Numbered from the stretch's first letter, positions 11,244 to 23,661 are shown. The stretch: DNA of 64,000 nucleotides from Sistotremastrum niveocremeum HHB9708 (GCA_001630475.1 KV419418.1:1-64000), one strand, 5' to 3'. The notes: generated by a model not told the origin, from the sequence alone. Made by a program: numbers and translations.

Positions 11244-13263
11244 CTAGAACTGGCTATTTGGGCTCAATACTTCGATTTTTGTTGTCGGTTTTATCCCGCT
11301 ATTGTTGCTGCTGTCAGCTTCTCCAATTTCATCATCGTCATCCCGTTCTCCGTCTGCATCCACCTCATCGTCTTCATCAACATCCATCCTGTTGGAAATT
11401 CCGGGAGATCGCCCCAAGCGAGTTTGTGAGGGATTATGATGAGCGGCGGATTGACTGTCGTCAGCGGAAAGAGATGAGTGCCTGAGAGATGCATGCGGCG
11501 GAGACAATCGATGCTGATTTTTGTGCGTCGAACGGGAATGGATGTTGGATGAATGTTGATTGTCACGATCAACTGGATGTTCGTCTCGTTGAGCGTGTTC
11601 TGGTCGACTATGTCGATCCAGACTCGAATCGAAGCCTTTTGAAGGATGAGACACCCGTGAATAGTCTGATCTTGAATGATTGCGCTGTATGTCAATCTCG
11701 GCCATCCCAGTCGATCGCTCGCCGGGATGATGTTGGAAGGACTGTGAAGTCGCCGAACGATACTTGGAAAATGAAGACGACGCAGGGGGGAGGGGTGCAG
11801 CCGATATGGCCTCTCCCACGACTCGATTTTCGAGCTTCTCTTGTCGTTTCGTTTTCTTCCGGCATCTGCGCGTTACGGGTTCAATATAACGAGCGCTTTA
11901 TCAAACATGGTGAACTTACCGATCGCACACTGTTCCAGGTCCCGAAGGACCAGGACCCCATTTTTCGACGCACTTCCCATCTTTGTATCGTCCAATTGAT
12001 CCACACTGCCTACATGTCCTCTGTCCTTCCGCATTCATACTGGGGTAGATAATGCTTTTCGCATGCGAAGGAATAGGATCTTTACTAGCCGACTTCGATT
12101 TCTTCTGGATAGGGCTCTCAGTTATCGGAGTAGCCAATATCATCGTCGAGGCCGAAGTGAGCGATGTAGCGGTAGATGGAGTAAGATCGGAACTGGTGGT
12201 GGTGTTGGTCGTTGATGACTCAACTGTCGGTCGTCTAGCGCCAACAACACCTCCGGAGTCCGGTCTTGGTGTACTAGACGAAGAAGCTTCGAGGATCATA
12301 TCGTCGATGGAATGATCGGACTCTCGGCCCTCGTCGAAGGACCTGCCCCATTGATGTCGACGCCGTGAGGGGAATGAATCCGGTAACGGATCCGAAAGCG
12401 ACATTTTGCGCAATGGCTGGGTGGAGACGGTGCTATCAGCCTCGATGTGCAGTTCTTTGCGTGCCGTAGACGAAGAGTTATTGTTTAGATGAGTGGTGTG
12501 CGGCAGAGATGAATGGGTCGAAGGCTGTGGACCTATAGCGAATTGACGCTGTTCAAAAATGTAAATAAAACATTTTATTTATTCTCAAAATAAACCGAAC
12601 ATCACTTCGTGAATCCACGCGCTGTCGCTTAGCATGTCGTTCTACTTCTTCTTGAGAAGATCGCGGTCTATGGTGACGATGAGATTCACTTGTAGATCCT
12701 ACATTCGCTGATGGACGAGTTGAAAGAGTTGGAACAGGTGGGAGAGATGGGAATGTCGACGGACCACGAATAGCCGATGAAGTACCGCAAGTTGAGCGAA
12801 TGGTCGAGCCCAGTGCGATACGACCCTCGTGACCTTTCATGGACCAATCGAGAAACCATTTCTCAAATGATTCCCAGACCTCGAGAACATGTCTGCAGCG
12901 AGTTTCGGAATCAGCGAGGGTTGTATTAGCGACTTCTAATTGTTTCTGAGCGTGCAGAAACATGTCAACGGCAGCAGCGCCGTTGATCGGGCGTTGGGAG
13001 TGCCCAGACAATTGAGTTGGTAATGCAGACGATGAGAGCGATTGTGAATCGGGTGAGGATGGTCGTGTTAGCATTGCTAATGAATTTTCGATGCTGATAA
13101 GTTTAGAATGTAAGGCCGACGCCTGTCGTCTAGCATCGTCTCGCTCGAGAGTAGTCTGATGAAGCAGCATCGCTAAGGTCGCTTGACTTTGACCTGCCCC
13201 AGTAGGAAGAGGCTGAGGCGGTGACAGGCCAGCAGTGTTGACATGAGTGGTAGGTCGAGGCAT
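11244..13263 (-). CDS. GATA-like zinc-finger protein (about 637 aa), putative transcription factor
   Basis: The first ATG in frame is at 13263. Exon 1 runs to about 12601 (an alternative donor lies at 12618, so exon 1 could end at 12619), exon 2 is 12548-11920 and exon 3 is 11865-11244; exon 2/3 joining (CG|GTAAGT, GCGCAG|A) is clear. A zinc finger spans that junction: C400-x2-C403, then WGPGPSGPGTVCDRCRKK ending with C429-x2-C432. The Trp-Gly-Pro and CDRCRKK segments resemble the second half of a GATA finger, but the spacing between Cys pairs is about 25 residues instead of 17-18. Residues 25-70 and 100-160 are helical and likely coiled. A basic cluster (RHAKRQR) near the end of exon 1 could be a nuclear signal. 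The C-terminal part is Ser/His-rich with an acidic run. Likely nuclear DNA-binding protein; target unknown. Confidence 0.7.
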
Positions 13264-15108
13264 GCGGGGTGACAACAGGAAGAAGCATGGCGGGTGTCGG
13301 TGTATATAACAGACGAGATGCGCCTCGTGTCAACCTGGAGGTGCGCGCTCGTTGTCCGCTTTCGATGCAGAACTCTAGAAGACTTCGGAGCCCGCCGATC
13401 GCTCCGATGAGACCCAAATACGGTATCTCCGGCAGTATGCCGAAGTTGCCGAAAGACGTAATCAAGGCACAACTCGTCCCGAAGCCCGCCGTTTCCGCCC
13501 ATTTCCTGAGCGCTCTCGGGATCCCGCCCCGTAGTGGGAAATTCTAGGCCAGCAAGACGTATCACCTGGTCATGGCGCGAATTATCTTCCATTGGAACGC
13601 GGCAGATCATGGGAACAAGCTCTCCGCACTCAAATAACAGAAGTGCGATAACGATCATCGTAACCGAAGGCGGGCCCCAAGCTAGCAGTTCCGAGGTGGG
13701 AAGACCGGACTCCAATCCGGGGATTTGGAGGTCATTGCTCAGCCGTTTATCAATGCAGGTCGATGATAAGCATACGTATACCTCTTTGGCAGCCAGGATA
13801 GCCGATAGACGTTCGTCACAGTACAACCAAGAGCGTTCGTTGAATGATCAACGACGAACCTGAATGTTTCGACTAGATTGTGAATTCGAGCCAATTCTTT
13901 ACCCACAGGATGAAGAAACCCACAGACGCTTACGGCGTTCGTGAAAGACCATTGAATGTGGAAGATTGGGAATCAGCAATTGTCGAGTTAAAGTTGAGAA
14001 TTGCAGATTTGATGTTACTTCAGGTTCTGCCAACAAGTCGGAACACATCCAGGCAGGAGTTATACATTATCGCCTGATTCGGCACCCTTGTTGACGAAGC
14101 TAAGGGTCGCAGAATCTGCACGTCCAGGCGCTCCGCCTCTCGAGTTCTTTATAAGGTTTGAGCGCTTCGGTCCCTGCATTGTGTCGGGCAGTAAATCGAT
14201 ATAGAGCAGTGCAATGAACTAGCTTAGTCGCCATTCGGTAGGGTGAAGCCAATTGTTCAGAAAGGTACAGTCGGGTCCTTGATCACGGCGATGGCGTGCC
14301 CCTGGGCATAGCGAAGCGAACGATCCCGTAGACTGTAACTGATTGATTGATTCGAGATAGTCTTTCCCCAAGGAATACTTTCTTGAACCACCGGCACAGA
14401 TATTAAACACGTTTTCACCCGCAGATGTTCCAGCGAAAATCAGACGTCGATTTCGGGCAAAGCATTAGAAGCAGTCCTTGCAAGTTATTGAGCGTCGAAT
14501 CAAGCACGAGACGAGAAAATAAAGACAGTCCAGAATGCCACGCCCTTCCGGAGAGCCTAGCGCATGGTCCTACGCGTATACGGCACGAAAGCAAGCTCAG
14601 GAGTTATCGGGAATGAGGTGGTAGCAGGAAAAGGCACCGGAATCGGCAACCGGATGTCACTGATTGTCGCACCTGGCGGCGAGACGACATCCGCAACCGT
14701 TGCCCGACAAGTTGTACTCGTCTACCGCTTGCATTTGCTTGATCTCGGTCTCCCCGTGTCATTCTCAGATACGCTGATGTCTTGGCAAACCGGATTTACT
14801 CTCTTCCAGAGAAAGTTAACTTCGAGATTCAAGGCGTCTGCTCATTCTTCGGCGAACTCGTTCAAAATGCATGTTTTCATTGCGACATTCTCTTCATTCT
14901 CTTGCAACGTGGATTAATATTCCCTGATATTTTGAACATCCAATCCATGAGCGAACGCCTGCGATATCAATCATCTGCTGTTCGTACCTCGTTCCCCCGG
15001 TTCCTTCAACACGTTGCTCGTCATCAGAACCTCATGATAACTCGCCTTGGCCATGTGGATCAGATGAAAAAGATGCAATGATCTCTCAGTGCATTCTTCA
15101 TTCCGAGC
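13264..15108. other. Intergenic stretch, no supported gene
   Basis: 1.8 kb. A - strand frame at 13826-13173 (217 codons) overlaps the 5' end of the zinc-finger gene but shows no motif. Nothing else is supported. Confidence 0.35.
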
Positions 15109-15115
15109 TATAAAA
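15109..15115 (+). promoter_or_regulatory. TATA box of the GH16 gene
   Basis: TATAAAA lies 84 bases before the GH16 start codon at 15199, at a usual distance for a fungal core promoter. It is followed by a C/T- and CA-rich leader. Confidence 0.6.
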
Positions 15116-15198
15116 TCCCCTCATTTCGATTGCAAGACACTTCGTCTGGCACCCACAACTCATTTCCAACTCATCTACATTCATTCGAAGCTCACACC

Positions 15199-16688
15199 AT
15201 GTTCTATTCATTTGCTGCTCTCTCTTTCGCGTCTCTGGTAGCTGCAAACACCTACTCTCTAGAGAGTAACATTGTCGGACAACAATTTTTGTCATCTTTT
15301 TCATTCAATACCTTCGCTGATCCGACCCATGGTCGAGTGTAGGTTGAACACCGCACATTCTCGACAAATGCACTGATGTTTCTTTATAACAGTAACTATG
15401 TCGATCAACCAACGGCTCAAGCCCAGAACCTTACATTTGCCTCCGGAAACACGTTCATCATGCGTGCCGATTTCACTTCCACGTTAAACCCCTCCGGGCC
15501 CGGACGAAACTCTGTTCGTATCCAATCCAACGCTCAGGTTGAAAACGGTGTTATCGCGTATGTCTCTCCATCTACCAATTTTCTTGGATCTGATTTTGCC
15601 CCGCAGATGGGACATTCGGCATATGCCGGAAGGATGCGGGTCCGTCATGATTGTCGATCACACCTTGAATCAATCGCTGATCTACGACTCACAGAACGTG
15701 GCCTTCGGCTTGGACAGTAGCCCAAGTGTGGCCGGGAGAGGTAGACTCCAATTCGATACGATTCCTCCACACGTTTACTTAACAGAATTACATAGGGAGA
15801 AATCGACGTTATTGAGGGAGCCAATAATGTCGGACCTAATCAGTCAACTCTTCACACGGCGCCAGGTCAGTTGTCAATTTGAAATCGCTCATAACCGACC
15901 TGAACTCAATTCCGTGATTCCTGCTAGGTTGCACGATGCCATCCGGCCTTGCGATGTCCGGGTTCGTCCTTTGATACAAGAGATCTAGCGATGTTCGCTA
16001 ATGGTCTGATCAATCACATTCAGGCACCCGCTTGGAACGAACTGCGATGCTGTAGCTACTGGAAACGTCGGCTGCGGTGTCCAAACTGACGCCCCGAATT
16101 AATTCGGGCCTTGTGAGTGTCTATTTCTTTTCGTAGGGACTTCACTGACACCGACTTCAACAGCATTCAACGCAAATGGTGGCGGAGTGTACGTGCTTTA
16201 CACCTACCCTTCAACAAGTCTTTAAATTTGAAATAGATATGCTATGGAACGTACTCCGGATTTCATCAAGATGTGGTTTTGGGCGCGCAACGATCCCTCC
16301 ATCCCATCCGACCTCGCTTCCGGAGCGAATGCAGTCAACACCGCAGCTTGGCCCGCTCCTTATGCTCTCTTTCCGAGTACGAACTGCAACATCAATCAAT
16401 TCTTCGGGCCTCATAACATCATCTTCGATTTAACTTTGTGTACGTAGCATCCATCGATCAAGCTTTTCATGCGTACGCTAAACTTCGGTGATATATATAA
16501 CAGGCGGTGATTGGGCCGGAAGTACTTATCCTTCTTCTGGGTGTCCCGGTACATGTGTCGGTGAGCTATCCTCGCTTCACTCTCTACTATCTCGTTGGAG
16601 TTAACGGTTCATAGACTTCGTTAATAATAACCCCGCTGGATTCGTCAATGCTTTCTGGGATATTGCCTCTCTGAGAATTTTCCAATAG
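15199..16688 (+). pseudogene. GH16 laminarinase-type glucanase (311 codons) with one in-frame stop
   Basis: Eleven exons join in phase: 15199-15338, 15393-15557, 15607-15639, 15695-15740, 15796-15865, 15928-15961, 16024-16112, 16164-16188, 16237-16439, 16504-16560, 16615-16688. The N-terminal 16 residues are a signal peptide. The GH16 active site GEIDVIEG places the catalytic Glu130, Asp132 and Glu135. Conserved flanking blocks include NTFIMRADF, RHMPEGCGTWP, and MWFWARNDPSIPSD. Such secreted enzymes cleave beta-1,3- or mixed-linkage glucans and are used by basidiomycetes in wall remodelling or glucan degradation. The frame is complete except for TAA at 16100-16102 (codon 189), in a place where family members usually have Ser before FGPSFNANGGG. 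No splice alternative avoids it neatly. Everything after it remains open, so the lesion is recent, or is a base-calling error. A TATA box lies upstream. Confidence 0.85.
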
Positions 16689-16904
16689 ACATACTTATCA
16701 TTACTTTACACCTTTTCTAACCTTGACTTCTCATATTGCTATCGTGTCTATTTGTCCTAGTATAATAGAAGTGTGATAGAACTCCAAGGAAGGAAACTCC
16801 GGATATAACGGCGATATTCAATCCCATCGGTGACGTGATTGGCGTGACGTTCCCGCGCCCTGTTGTGCACCGCCTAGTGCCCTCCCACTCACTCACCAAC
16901 GACC

Positions 16905-18639
16905 ATGTCTTCAAGAGAGCCTATGTGGTATTGTCACCAAGTGAGTCTCTCGTCATTGATGCATCCGACCTGAAGATCTAATTTCGATCAGTGTGTGAGT
17001 CATGAAAACGTAGTCGACGAGCTGATTAATCCATTCTTGGTAGCGAGCAGAGATGCGCCCCCTCATGGTGAGCTGAGGCTTGAGGATATTCTACGATTAG
17101 TTATTGAGAGTCTGAGGAGGTTCCCGATCCACATTGTGCTTCCTGTAACTCGACATGTACGTCTTATGCTTCGTTCTACACTCTCGCCAACGCTAAGCGC
17201 TATCACAAGTCGTAGAGCAGGTAGACACGTTGCACGAACCGTCTATGTTCATTCCCTAATCATGATTTTAGATCGAAACGCTAGATGATCCCCGAGAACA
17301 AGCTTTACCAAACTTTCCAACCCGACCATCTCGAGGACGAAATCACAGCTTCTCAGGCTCGCCCTTCGGTGGCGGTGGTTCGGAGAATAATCCACTTCTT
17401 GATATAATCAGTCTTCTGGCTGGACCCGGAGCCTTCCCTCCTCCTCCTCCGCGGTCCGGAACATCTCCAAGTAATCGACCGTCAGGTGTCAGGATAGAAC
17501 TATCTTCGAGCAATAATGGGAGACCTCGAAGAGTTGTATTCGGTGGGCCACCCAGCATGGGCTTTCCTATGCCACCGAACGGAGGAGATGATCACCCCAC
17601 TATGGACCAGTGAGTCAAACACCATCGATCGAAGCATTCCAACGTATACAGTCACAGATATTTCGGCTCACAAACACGTCGGGCCCCACCCCCTGGCGAT
17701 GTACCCGGTCTCCAAAACGCGCTACTTCATGAATATCTTCTCGCGATGCTGGGAAGTCGTATGGCACCAGGTGGTGCCCCAGGACGAATGGGTGATTATG
17801 TGTTCAGTCAAGAAGGTATATCACGTGACTCGTTTAATTGTTCGTTTCTCAATGAATCCCTTTGCATGGCAGGGCTCGAACAGATAATGAATCAATTGAT
17901 GGAGAACGGAAGTAAACCTGTACCTCTGGCCGAAACTGAGATCGACAGGCTTCCGCGCGATAAATTACGCGCGAGTCGTATGTCTTCAATCCTTGTCTTT
18001 GAAATTCGTCAATTGATCTTGTCCATCACAACAAGATCCTTTACTTGGAAAAGATTGTCAAATCTGTCAAGACACGTTTGCTGATCCCAAGGCGGCGCCT
18101 CCGGAGGACGGCCAACCAGCGCCTCCCGGAATGCTGCGGACGGTCGAATTACCATGTCACCATGGTACGATCTGACTTCATACCTGTAAACTATGTTCAA
18201 ACTGAACATTACGGCAGCCTTCCATGAAGATTGCATCGTTCCATGGCTTAAACAAAGCGGGACATGTCCCGTCTGCAGGTACGTTTTCTTCGTCTCATTT
18301 CCCTCGCAGAATTGTGACAACGATGGTAGATTCGCGCTGACGCCTCAACCTACTCCGCATGGACCTCCCGGGTCGGGATCAGGATCAGGAGCAACACCCC
18401 AACCTCCTTTGCCTTCATCTTCGTCAAACCCTAGAGGAGAATCTGGATCTGGATCGAGCGGATGGTCGAATTTCCTGTCATTCAGCAATCCGTTCAGTTC
18501 GAGTTCAAGCCATGGTACATCCTCCGGAACAGGTCGTAATGCGGCTAGCTCTCACGGACACCGGACCCGCAGGTCGAGCAACGGAAATCGTCAACAAAAT
18601 GCCAGTCATTTCCCGGGAGGATGGGACGCAGTCGATTGA
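16905..18639 (+). CDS. RING-H2 E3 ubiquitin ligase, RNF115/126-type (402 aa)
   Basis: Eleven exons join in phase: 16905-16940, 16992-16998, 17051-17067, 17120-17156, 17210-17220, 17272-17609, 17658-17815, 17873-17977, 18036-18164, 18218-18278, 18330-18639. Exons 2 (7 bases), 3 (17) and 5 (11) are micro-exons, but together they restore an N-terminal zinc ribbon, C10-x2-C13 and C26-x2-C29 (MWYCHQCVKMRPLM, then DPHCASCNSTFVEQIE), as in BCA2/RNF126. A RING-H2 finger lies at residues 244-299: CQIC, then CHHAFHEDC and TCPVC. The tail is Ser/Gly-rich and disordered. The RING recruits an E2 enzyme, while the N-terminal ribbon in this family binds ubiquitin or cargo; roles include endosomal sorting and protein quality control. 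Automated annotation would probably miss the small exons and mis-start the protein. Confidence 0.85.
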
Positions 18640-18890
18640 TCCCATAGCCTCGTCTGCATCTCTTTCTTGTAATAGGTAATCCCGTCTCTGTGTACATCTT
18701 AGTCTATCCACGTGCGCCATAGACTCTTCTGTTCGATTTGTAATGTCCAATCTGTGTAATACAATATATATCTTTTCTGTATTACGCTTTACAAGTAAAC
18801 GTTTCACTTATCCGGCGCTTTATCTCGGTCCTTTGATTAGATTAAAACTCCGCGCACCTCGTGAGATCATCCGTTCCTGCTCACTGGCAG

Positions 18891-21775
18891 ATGCATCGAA
18901 CATTGCGTTCGCCAGAGACCCCATCCAGGTCTTTATCACCCACCCCGGATAGTCCAGGGACCTCAATTCCTTTCCTCGACATCCACAACGCGGCACGGAA
19001 AGGGAATCTTGGACTGGTCTCTTATGCCCTCGCAAATGGCATACCGCCCAACGCTGTCCTCGAAGGAGTTCAGCCTTTGCATTGCGCATGTGTAGGAGGT
19101 TGGGAGAGTGTGGTACGGATTCTGATAGAGAGGGGAGCCGATGTGAACGCTCAGAAAGCCAGTCGTGGGAGAAGAGGTAGTGGTCAGCCTGAACGTCGAA
19201 GGAGTATCATCAAAGGATCGCATGGTAAGATATCTTATATTAAATCCTTACTTGATGTTGACCGTATCTGCGTAGGATATACACCACTTCACTATGCTGC
19301 TTCGTCTGGCAATATGAGCGTGGCATCGCTTTTGTTGGAGGCCGGGGCGGACCCATCTATCCCAGACAAGCATGGCGTCCTACCACACAGTATTGCAGCG
19401 CAACTTGGCCACACCGATTTAGAACACCTTCTACAGTCTAGATTACCCCCCAAATCCCAATCTAGCAACTCCATCCACGCAACACCCATCCATCTCCACT
19501 CCAGTCACCGAAAGGTATCTGTCAAACGCAGTTTTGATAATATCTTTCATCGCCGACACGGCTCTTCATCAGCATCAGGCACCTCATATCCTACTCCTCC
19601 GCCCTTTTTCTCCACGGATCTCACTGAAACGCCCTCTTCGATTTCCCCTGAATTCGAAATTCCCACGGGGCGACGCCCCTCACTACCTCTCAACGATGCA
19701 TCAGCATTTCACGCAGAAGCTGGACATAGAGGGGGAACATTACCTGTTTCTGCGCCGAACTCGCCGTCCAGAGTGAAACGTCCACGGAGCGCTGGGACTG
19801 GAGCCGATCCGACTCCTTCATCGTCTCAGGGCAGAAAACTGGGCAGCAAGTATTCGCTGCTTCACATGTTCAAGAGAGGAGAGGAAGCAGCGTCTCAAAC
19901 TGCTCCTCCTACTCAATCCTCTTTCACGATCCCTCCTCCCGAAGAAGGAAGAGTACGACCTCGGATGGGATCGACGACGAATCCTGTAGTTCCTTCGCCT
20001 CTAGCTCAAACACATTCACATTCCCAAACACCGGAACCCGATACTGGAGGTTCAAGCACCCCCGCTTCCCCTCCACTCACTCCGTTATCGATGACCGCTA
20101 CCGAAGTCGATTCTCCACCTCCTACGTCACCACAGATGAACGCAAGTTCTAGCCTTCCTTCAATCTCTCCTCAATCCCCTGTCAGACCAGGGATACTACG
20201 CAGCTCACATGCGCGAACTTCTAGTCACAATTCATCGCGTGCCGACTCGACAGAGGGAGCTACGTTAACGGAACGGGGGAGCGCCCGAGCACTTCGCTTT
20301 GAGGATCATGGAGTTCATCCTCGAGAACTAGAGGATTTGAATGACACAGTTCCATCTCCTATCTCAGCGGACGTCTTCGATAAAGAAGTTCCTGAATATT
20401 CGAGCGAATATTCCGACGACGAAGATGAGGACGGAGAACTGACCGGGTCTCCTACTCAAGAAATATCCATCTCTTATCCCGTATTCCAAACATCTCCCTC
20501 CAGCGCTTCCCGTGCCAGCATTCTCGATGCACCCGGAAGCCCACCGTTCCAAATTCGCACTCATGCTGAAGCCAAAGACGAGCTCGAACGCGCTCAGCGT
20601 CAGATTCTCGAATTAGATCCAGATAAGATTGGTGATCCGAATAGCGAAGTCGCCGATCTCGGCGATGTCTTAGCTGCGTACGGCGAAAGGTTGGCGATCG
20701 AGAGACGTTTCGCTCGTGGAGAGAAGCAAAGATGGAAACGCATGAGTGCCGGTGCAGATTCTCATGAAGGAGATCGTGAACGGCTATCCGATCCCAATGC
20801 CGAAATCCTAGCCGAAGTCGATGAAAGCGGAGAGAGCATGGATCGTCGGGTACCCAACCTATTGAGCTTATCCGACCGCGGTGCACCGAGTCCGAGACGT
20901 ATTCATGAGTCCGCACAGTTCGGCGAAGCTACGAGCCATACCGTCGAGCACCCGCTAGACATCGAACACGAAGATATTGGGCAAACTATGAGCAACTATC
21001 AAGCGAATCGGAAACCTAGACTTCAGCGTACGAACGGACTACTAGCCAGTAGTTGGGAAGATGTCCCGCGTAAGTTTCCTCCGTCATTTCATTGCGACTC
21101 TGCCTCATGATCGATACAGTACCCGATTCAGGATATTCGTTTCCGCCATCAGTTGGCATTCCTCGTGACGATCACGAAAGTCTCGTGCATGTTCCTGACT
21201 CTCGAACTCCTCTCCACGTCCAGATCAAGAATCCCGCGGTTCAGATCACGAAGACTCTGCCAACGCCCACTGATAATACACCGCCGATCGATGCGCTCTC
21301 GGACGAAGTGTCTCCTCTCTCCGAAGAAGCTATTACACCCGCATCCGGCGGACCTGGTTCGATGTCCACCACGTCCTCTCTCGCTGCAGCTTCGCCTCCT
21401 ATTTCGCATCATCAACCCTCCCAGCCCATTTTATCTCCGGCATCCTCGTCTCTATCGACTTCATCTCAGGCTACATCCTCTTATCCTTCAAATGACACCT
21501 CATCGTCTCCTTCGCGACCCAGGAATGTTTCCGATCCCGTCCAAAGCTCGTCTACCTCCACCTTCGACAGCCCCGTAGCTCCTCTTCCCTTGACTCCTTC
21601 CTATACGTTCCACACATCCTCACCAGATCCATCTTTCGCGCGTTTGCGGAATATTTCCTCGACTCCGAAGTTAGCTCGCATGGGCTTTGCCGGAGACGGA
21701 ATGGATATTACTCCATCACCGGATAAGAAGAAAGGCATCCGAAGTCTGATGAAGAGTATCAAAGGACGTTCGTAG
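18891..21775 (+). CDS. Ankyrin-repeat protein with long disordered tail (927 aa)
   Basis: Exons 18891-19224, 19276-21069 and 21120-21775 join in frame; the first intron (51 bases, GTAAGA to GTAG) is open in frame and could be misread as coding. The first ATG of the frame is at 18891. Residues 28-185 hold about four ankyrin repeats (DIHNAARKGNLGLVSYALAN, QPLHCACVGGWESVVRILIE, YTPLHYAASSGNMSVASLLL). The rest is Ser/Pro-rich and probably phosphorylated, with a short helical segment around residues 570-620 and a conserved-looking basic end (GIRSLMKSIKG). Ankyrin repeats bind partner proteins; the partner is unknown. It follows the RING gene on the same strand, 250 bases apart. Confidence 0.8.
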
Positions 21776-22095
21776 ACGAGCCGTATTTATCCCGGCATTT
21801 CCATCCATGTTGTACTTCTATCCTGTGCCATCTCCATTCCTCTACCGCCATCATCATCTTGTACATCGCTTTCGCATTCCCTGTTTTCCCTGTCACCGTA
21901 CAGTATCTGTGTCATCGTCCGAACATTGGGTCGTTGGGGCTTTACGTGTAACGATACTGTATGACTTCGTATAGTATACGTTTGTGTTCCCAGCAGTACC
22001 AGAGCAAATCCTCTGAATGACAGAGTGTGGAGAAGTCGGATTGACGATGGAACAGGATCCGGAGATGGAAAAGCAAGGAAAAAAAATTGCAAAAA
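21776..22095. other. 3' flank between ankyrin gene and tRNA
   Basis: No gene is seen; it presumably holds the 3' untranslated region of the ankyrin gene. Confidence 0.4.
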
Positions 22096-22178
22096 GGGCC
22101 TGGCCGGGAATTGAACCCGGGACCTCCTCGATATTGGCTGAGCCCTAACAAGGAATCATACTACTAGACCACCAGGCC
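22096..22178 (-). tRNA. tRNA-Pro (AGG) with a short intron
   Basis: On the - strand the acceptor stem GGCCTGG pairs with CCAGGCC, followed by discriminator C. The T arm carries GGTTCAATTCC. The anticodon stem CCTTG pairs with CGAGG; the loop reads TT-AGG-G, giving anticodon AGG for proline. About 11 bases (starting CTCAGCC) separate position 37 from position 38, the canonical site of eukaryotic tRNA introns. Length is 83 bases including the intron. CCA is not encoded, as usual in eukaryotes. Confidence 0.93.
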
Positions 22179-22632
22179 GTATTGCATTGGCGCCATTTGT
22201 ATCATGATAATCAGTTCTAAGACACAGCGCTAGCACGCGTGATCGGTTTCCAGTCGGCATGCCCTCGGTCCTTCCTTCAATCGATGAGACATGAACCTAA
22301 CATCAAAGTTTGCGCGGATCGTCCATGAATGATGATGCAAATGCGGTTGATCACTGTTATCTAGAGGACTGGGAGAGTCGAGGGCAATATTTGCAATATT
22401 TCCGCAGCTAAACTTTTTGTTGCTTACGTAACGCTCGCCCTTGTCTTTCTCCATCTCAATCTTTTATCAGCAGTCGCCATTACGATAGCAGGTAAAAGCC
22501 CATCGAAACGTATCTCGATGGAGACATTTGCTCTTGTCTCTCGGCACAATCCTGTTGTTCTTCTGTTCCGGAGCCTCACGACAGGCGTCAACCATGCCAC
22601 TCATGCCACCCGTTTCATTGTCGTCGTGTGAG
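22179..22632. other. Intergenic stretch upstream of the 22.7-kb gene
   Basis: No coding region is supported. It presumably holds the promoter of the + strand gene starting at 22731. Confidence 0.4.
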
Positions 22633-22640
22633 TATAAATA
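22633..22640 (+). promoter_or_regulatory. TATA box upstream of the 22.7-kb gene
   Basis: TATAAATA lies 91 bases before the start codon at 22731. A (CT)n tract at about 22710-22727 sits directly before the start codon, typical of strongly transcribed basidiomycete genes. Confidence 0.55.
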
Positions 22641-22730
22641 ACATTGTTTCGGGGCGTCTTATCGTGTCCTCTCCTTTGCCACCAACTATACCTTCCCGAA
22701 TCGCGATCGCTCTCTCTCTCTCTCTCAGTC

Positions 22731-23661
22731 ATGCTTACCTCGCAACCTGAACTCAATATTTCACAGCTCGAGAAGCCACCCGCACCCCCCCTCGGATTCC
22801 TGCACTGTGGCATCTGCATGGATATTATCCCTTGCGAAGAGATCAGAGCACACCGAGCTAGCTGTTCAAAGAGCACCGGGTAAGTTCACTTCCATCCTTC
22901 AACTCTCTTCCAGTTTCAATCCATTTACATTCATCGATCACACAGACGGACGAATATGTGCGGTTACGATCTTTGTCGTAAGCTCACAGGTCCGGTCTTC
23001 TACGAAGATGTCCACGTCCACTGGACCATTCAGTACGTCAGTCCTCTCAACTCTTCTCTTGACGTTCTGAGCTCCTTGCAGTGTGCACCCGAAGCTTCTC
23101 GAGTATTATTCTGCAAGCCTCGCACCTCCACCACCTCCTTCTGTCCTAACTCCGAGACTCGACCCTACTGAGATCGCCCATGGAAAATCATCTCGTACGA
23201 TTGACCATAATCATGCTCGTTCCGAGATGAAAGCCGAGGAAGCCAAAGCCAAAGCTTCTACAGATGCCGAAGTCGACGGTCTAACGACTTGCATGACTTC
23301 GCTAAACGTCAAAAGCTCAGCAACCCCTCTATCCCCCATAGACGTCAACACACTCAAGCGCGCGATTCCAAAGTGCATCAGTGTTCTCTACGAGAATCCA
23401 AAAGAGAACTCGAGTGAGAGGCCAGAGACCACCCCTCTAAAGGCTTACAGAAGCTATCGACAAAAATCGCAGACGGTATTGAGGCATGGCCAAGAACCAC
23501 CCAAGCAGGGTTCGCTATCGAGTTCGACAGGTTTGAGACGCTCGGCGAAGTTCAGGTCTCAGAGGCTCTCGCAATGCGGAGAGGAGAAAGTGGTTTATAG
23601 TAGGAGGAGAGTTGTTTTCGAAGCTCAAGTTAGTCCCGCGATCCCAGAGAACTCAGCGTAG
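22731..23661 (+). CDS. Hypothetical Cys/His-containing protein (271 aa)
   Basis: Exons 22731-22879, 22946-23032 and 23082-23661 join in phase (GG|GTAAGT; CA|GTACGT). Residues 26-60 contain CGICMDIIPCEEIRAHRASC, a C-x2-C then H-x3-C arrangement that resembles a zinc-binding finger, followed by MCGYDLC. The rest is low in hydrophobic content and rich in Lys, Ser and Arg, ending in a basic, positively charged region. No family is recognised. The zinc-binding idea rests on spacing only. It is the nearest gene upstream of the Mutator-like element at 23946. Confidence 0.6.

Noticed and set aside
13173-13826. 217-codon - strand reading frame upstream of the GATA-like gene
   Set aside because: It has no motif, no usual start context and overlaps the first exon region of the zinc-finger gene in another frame.
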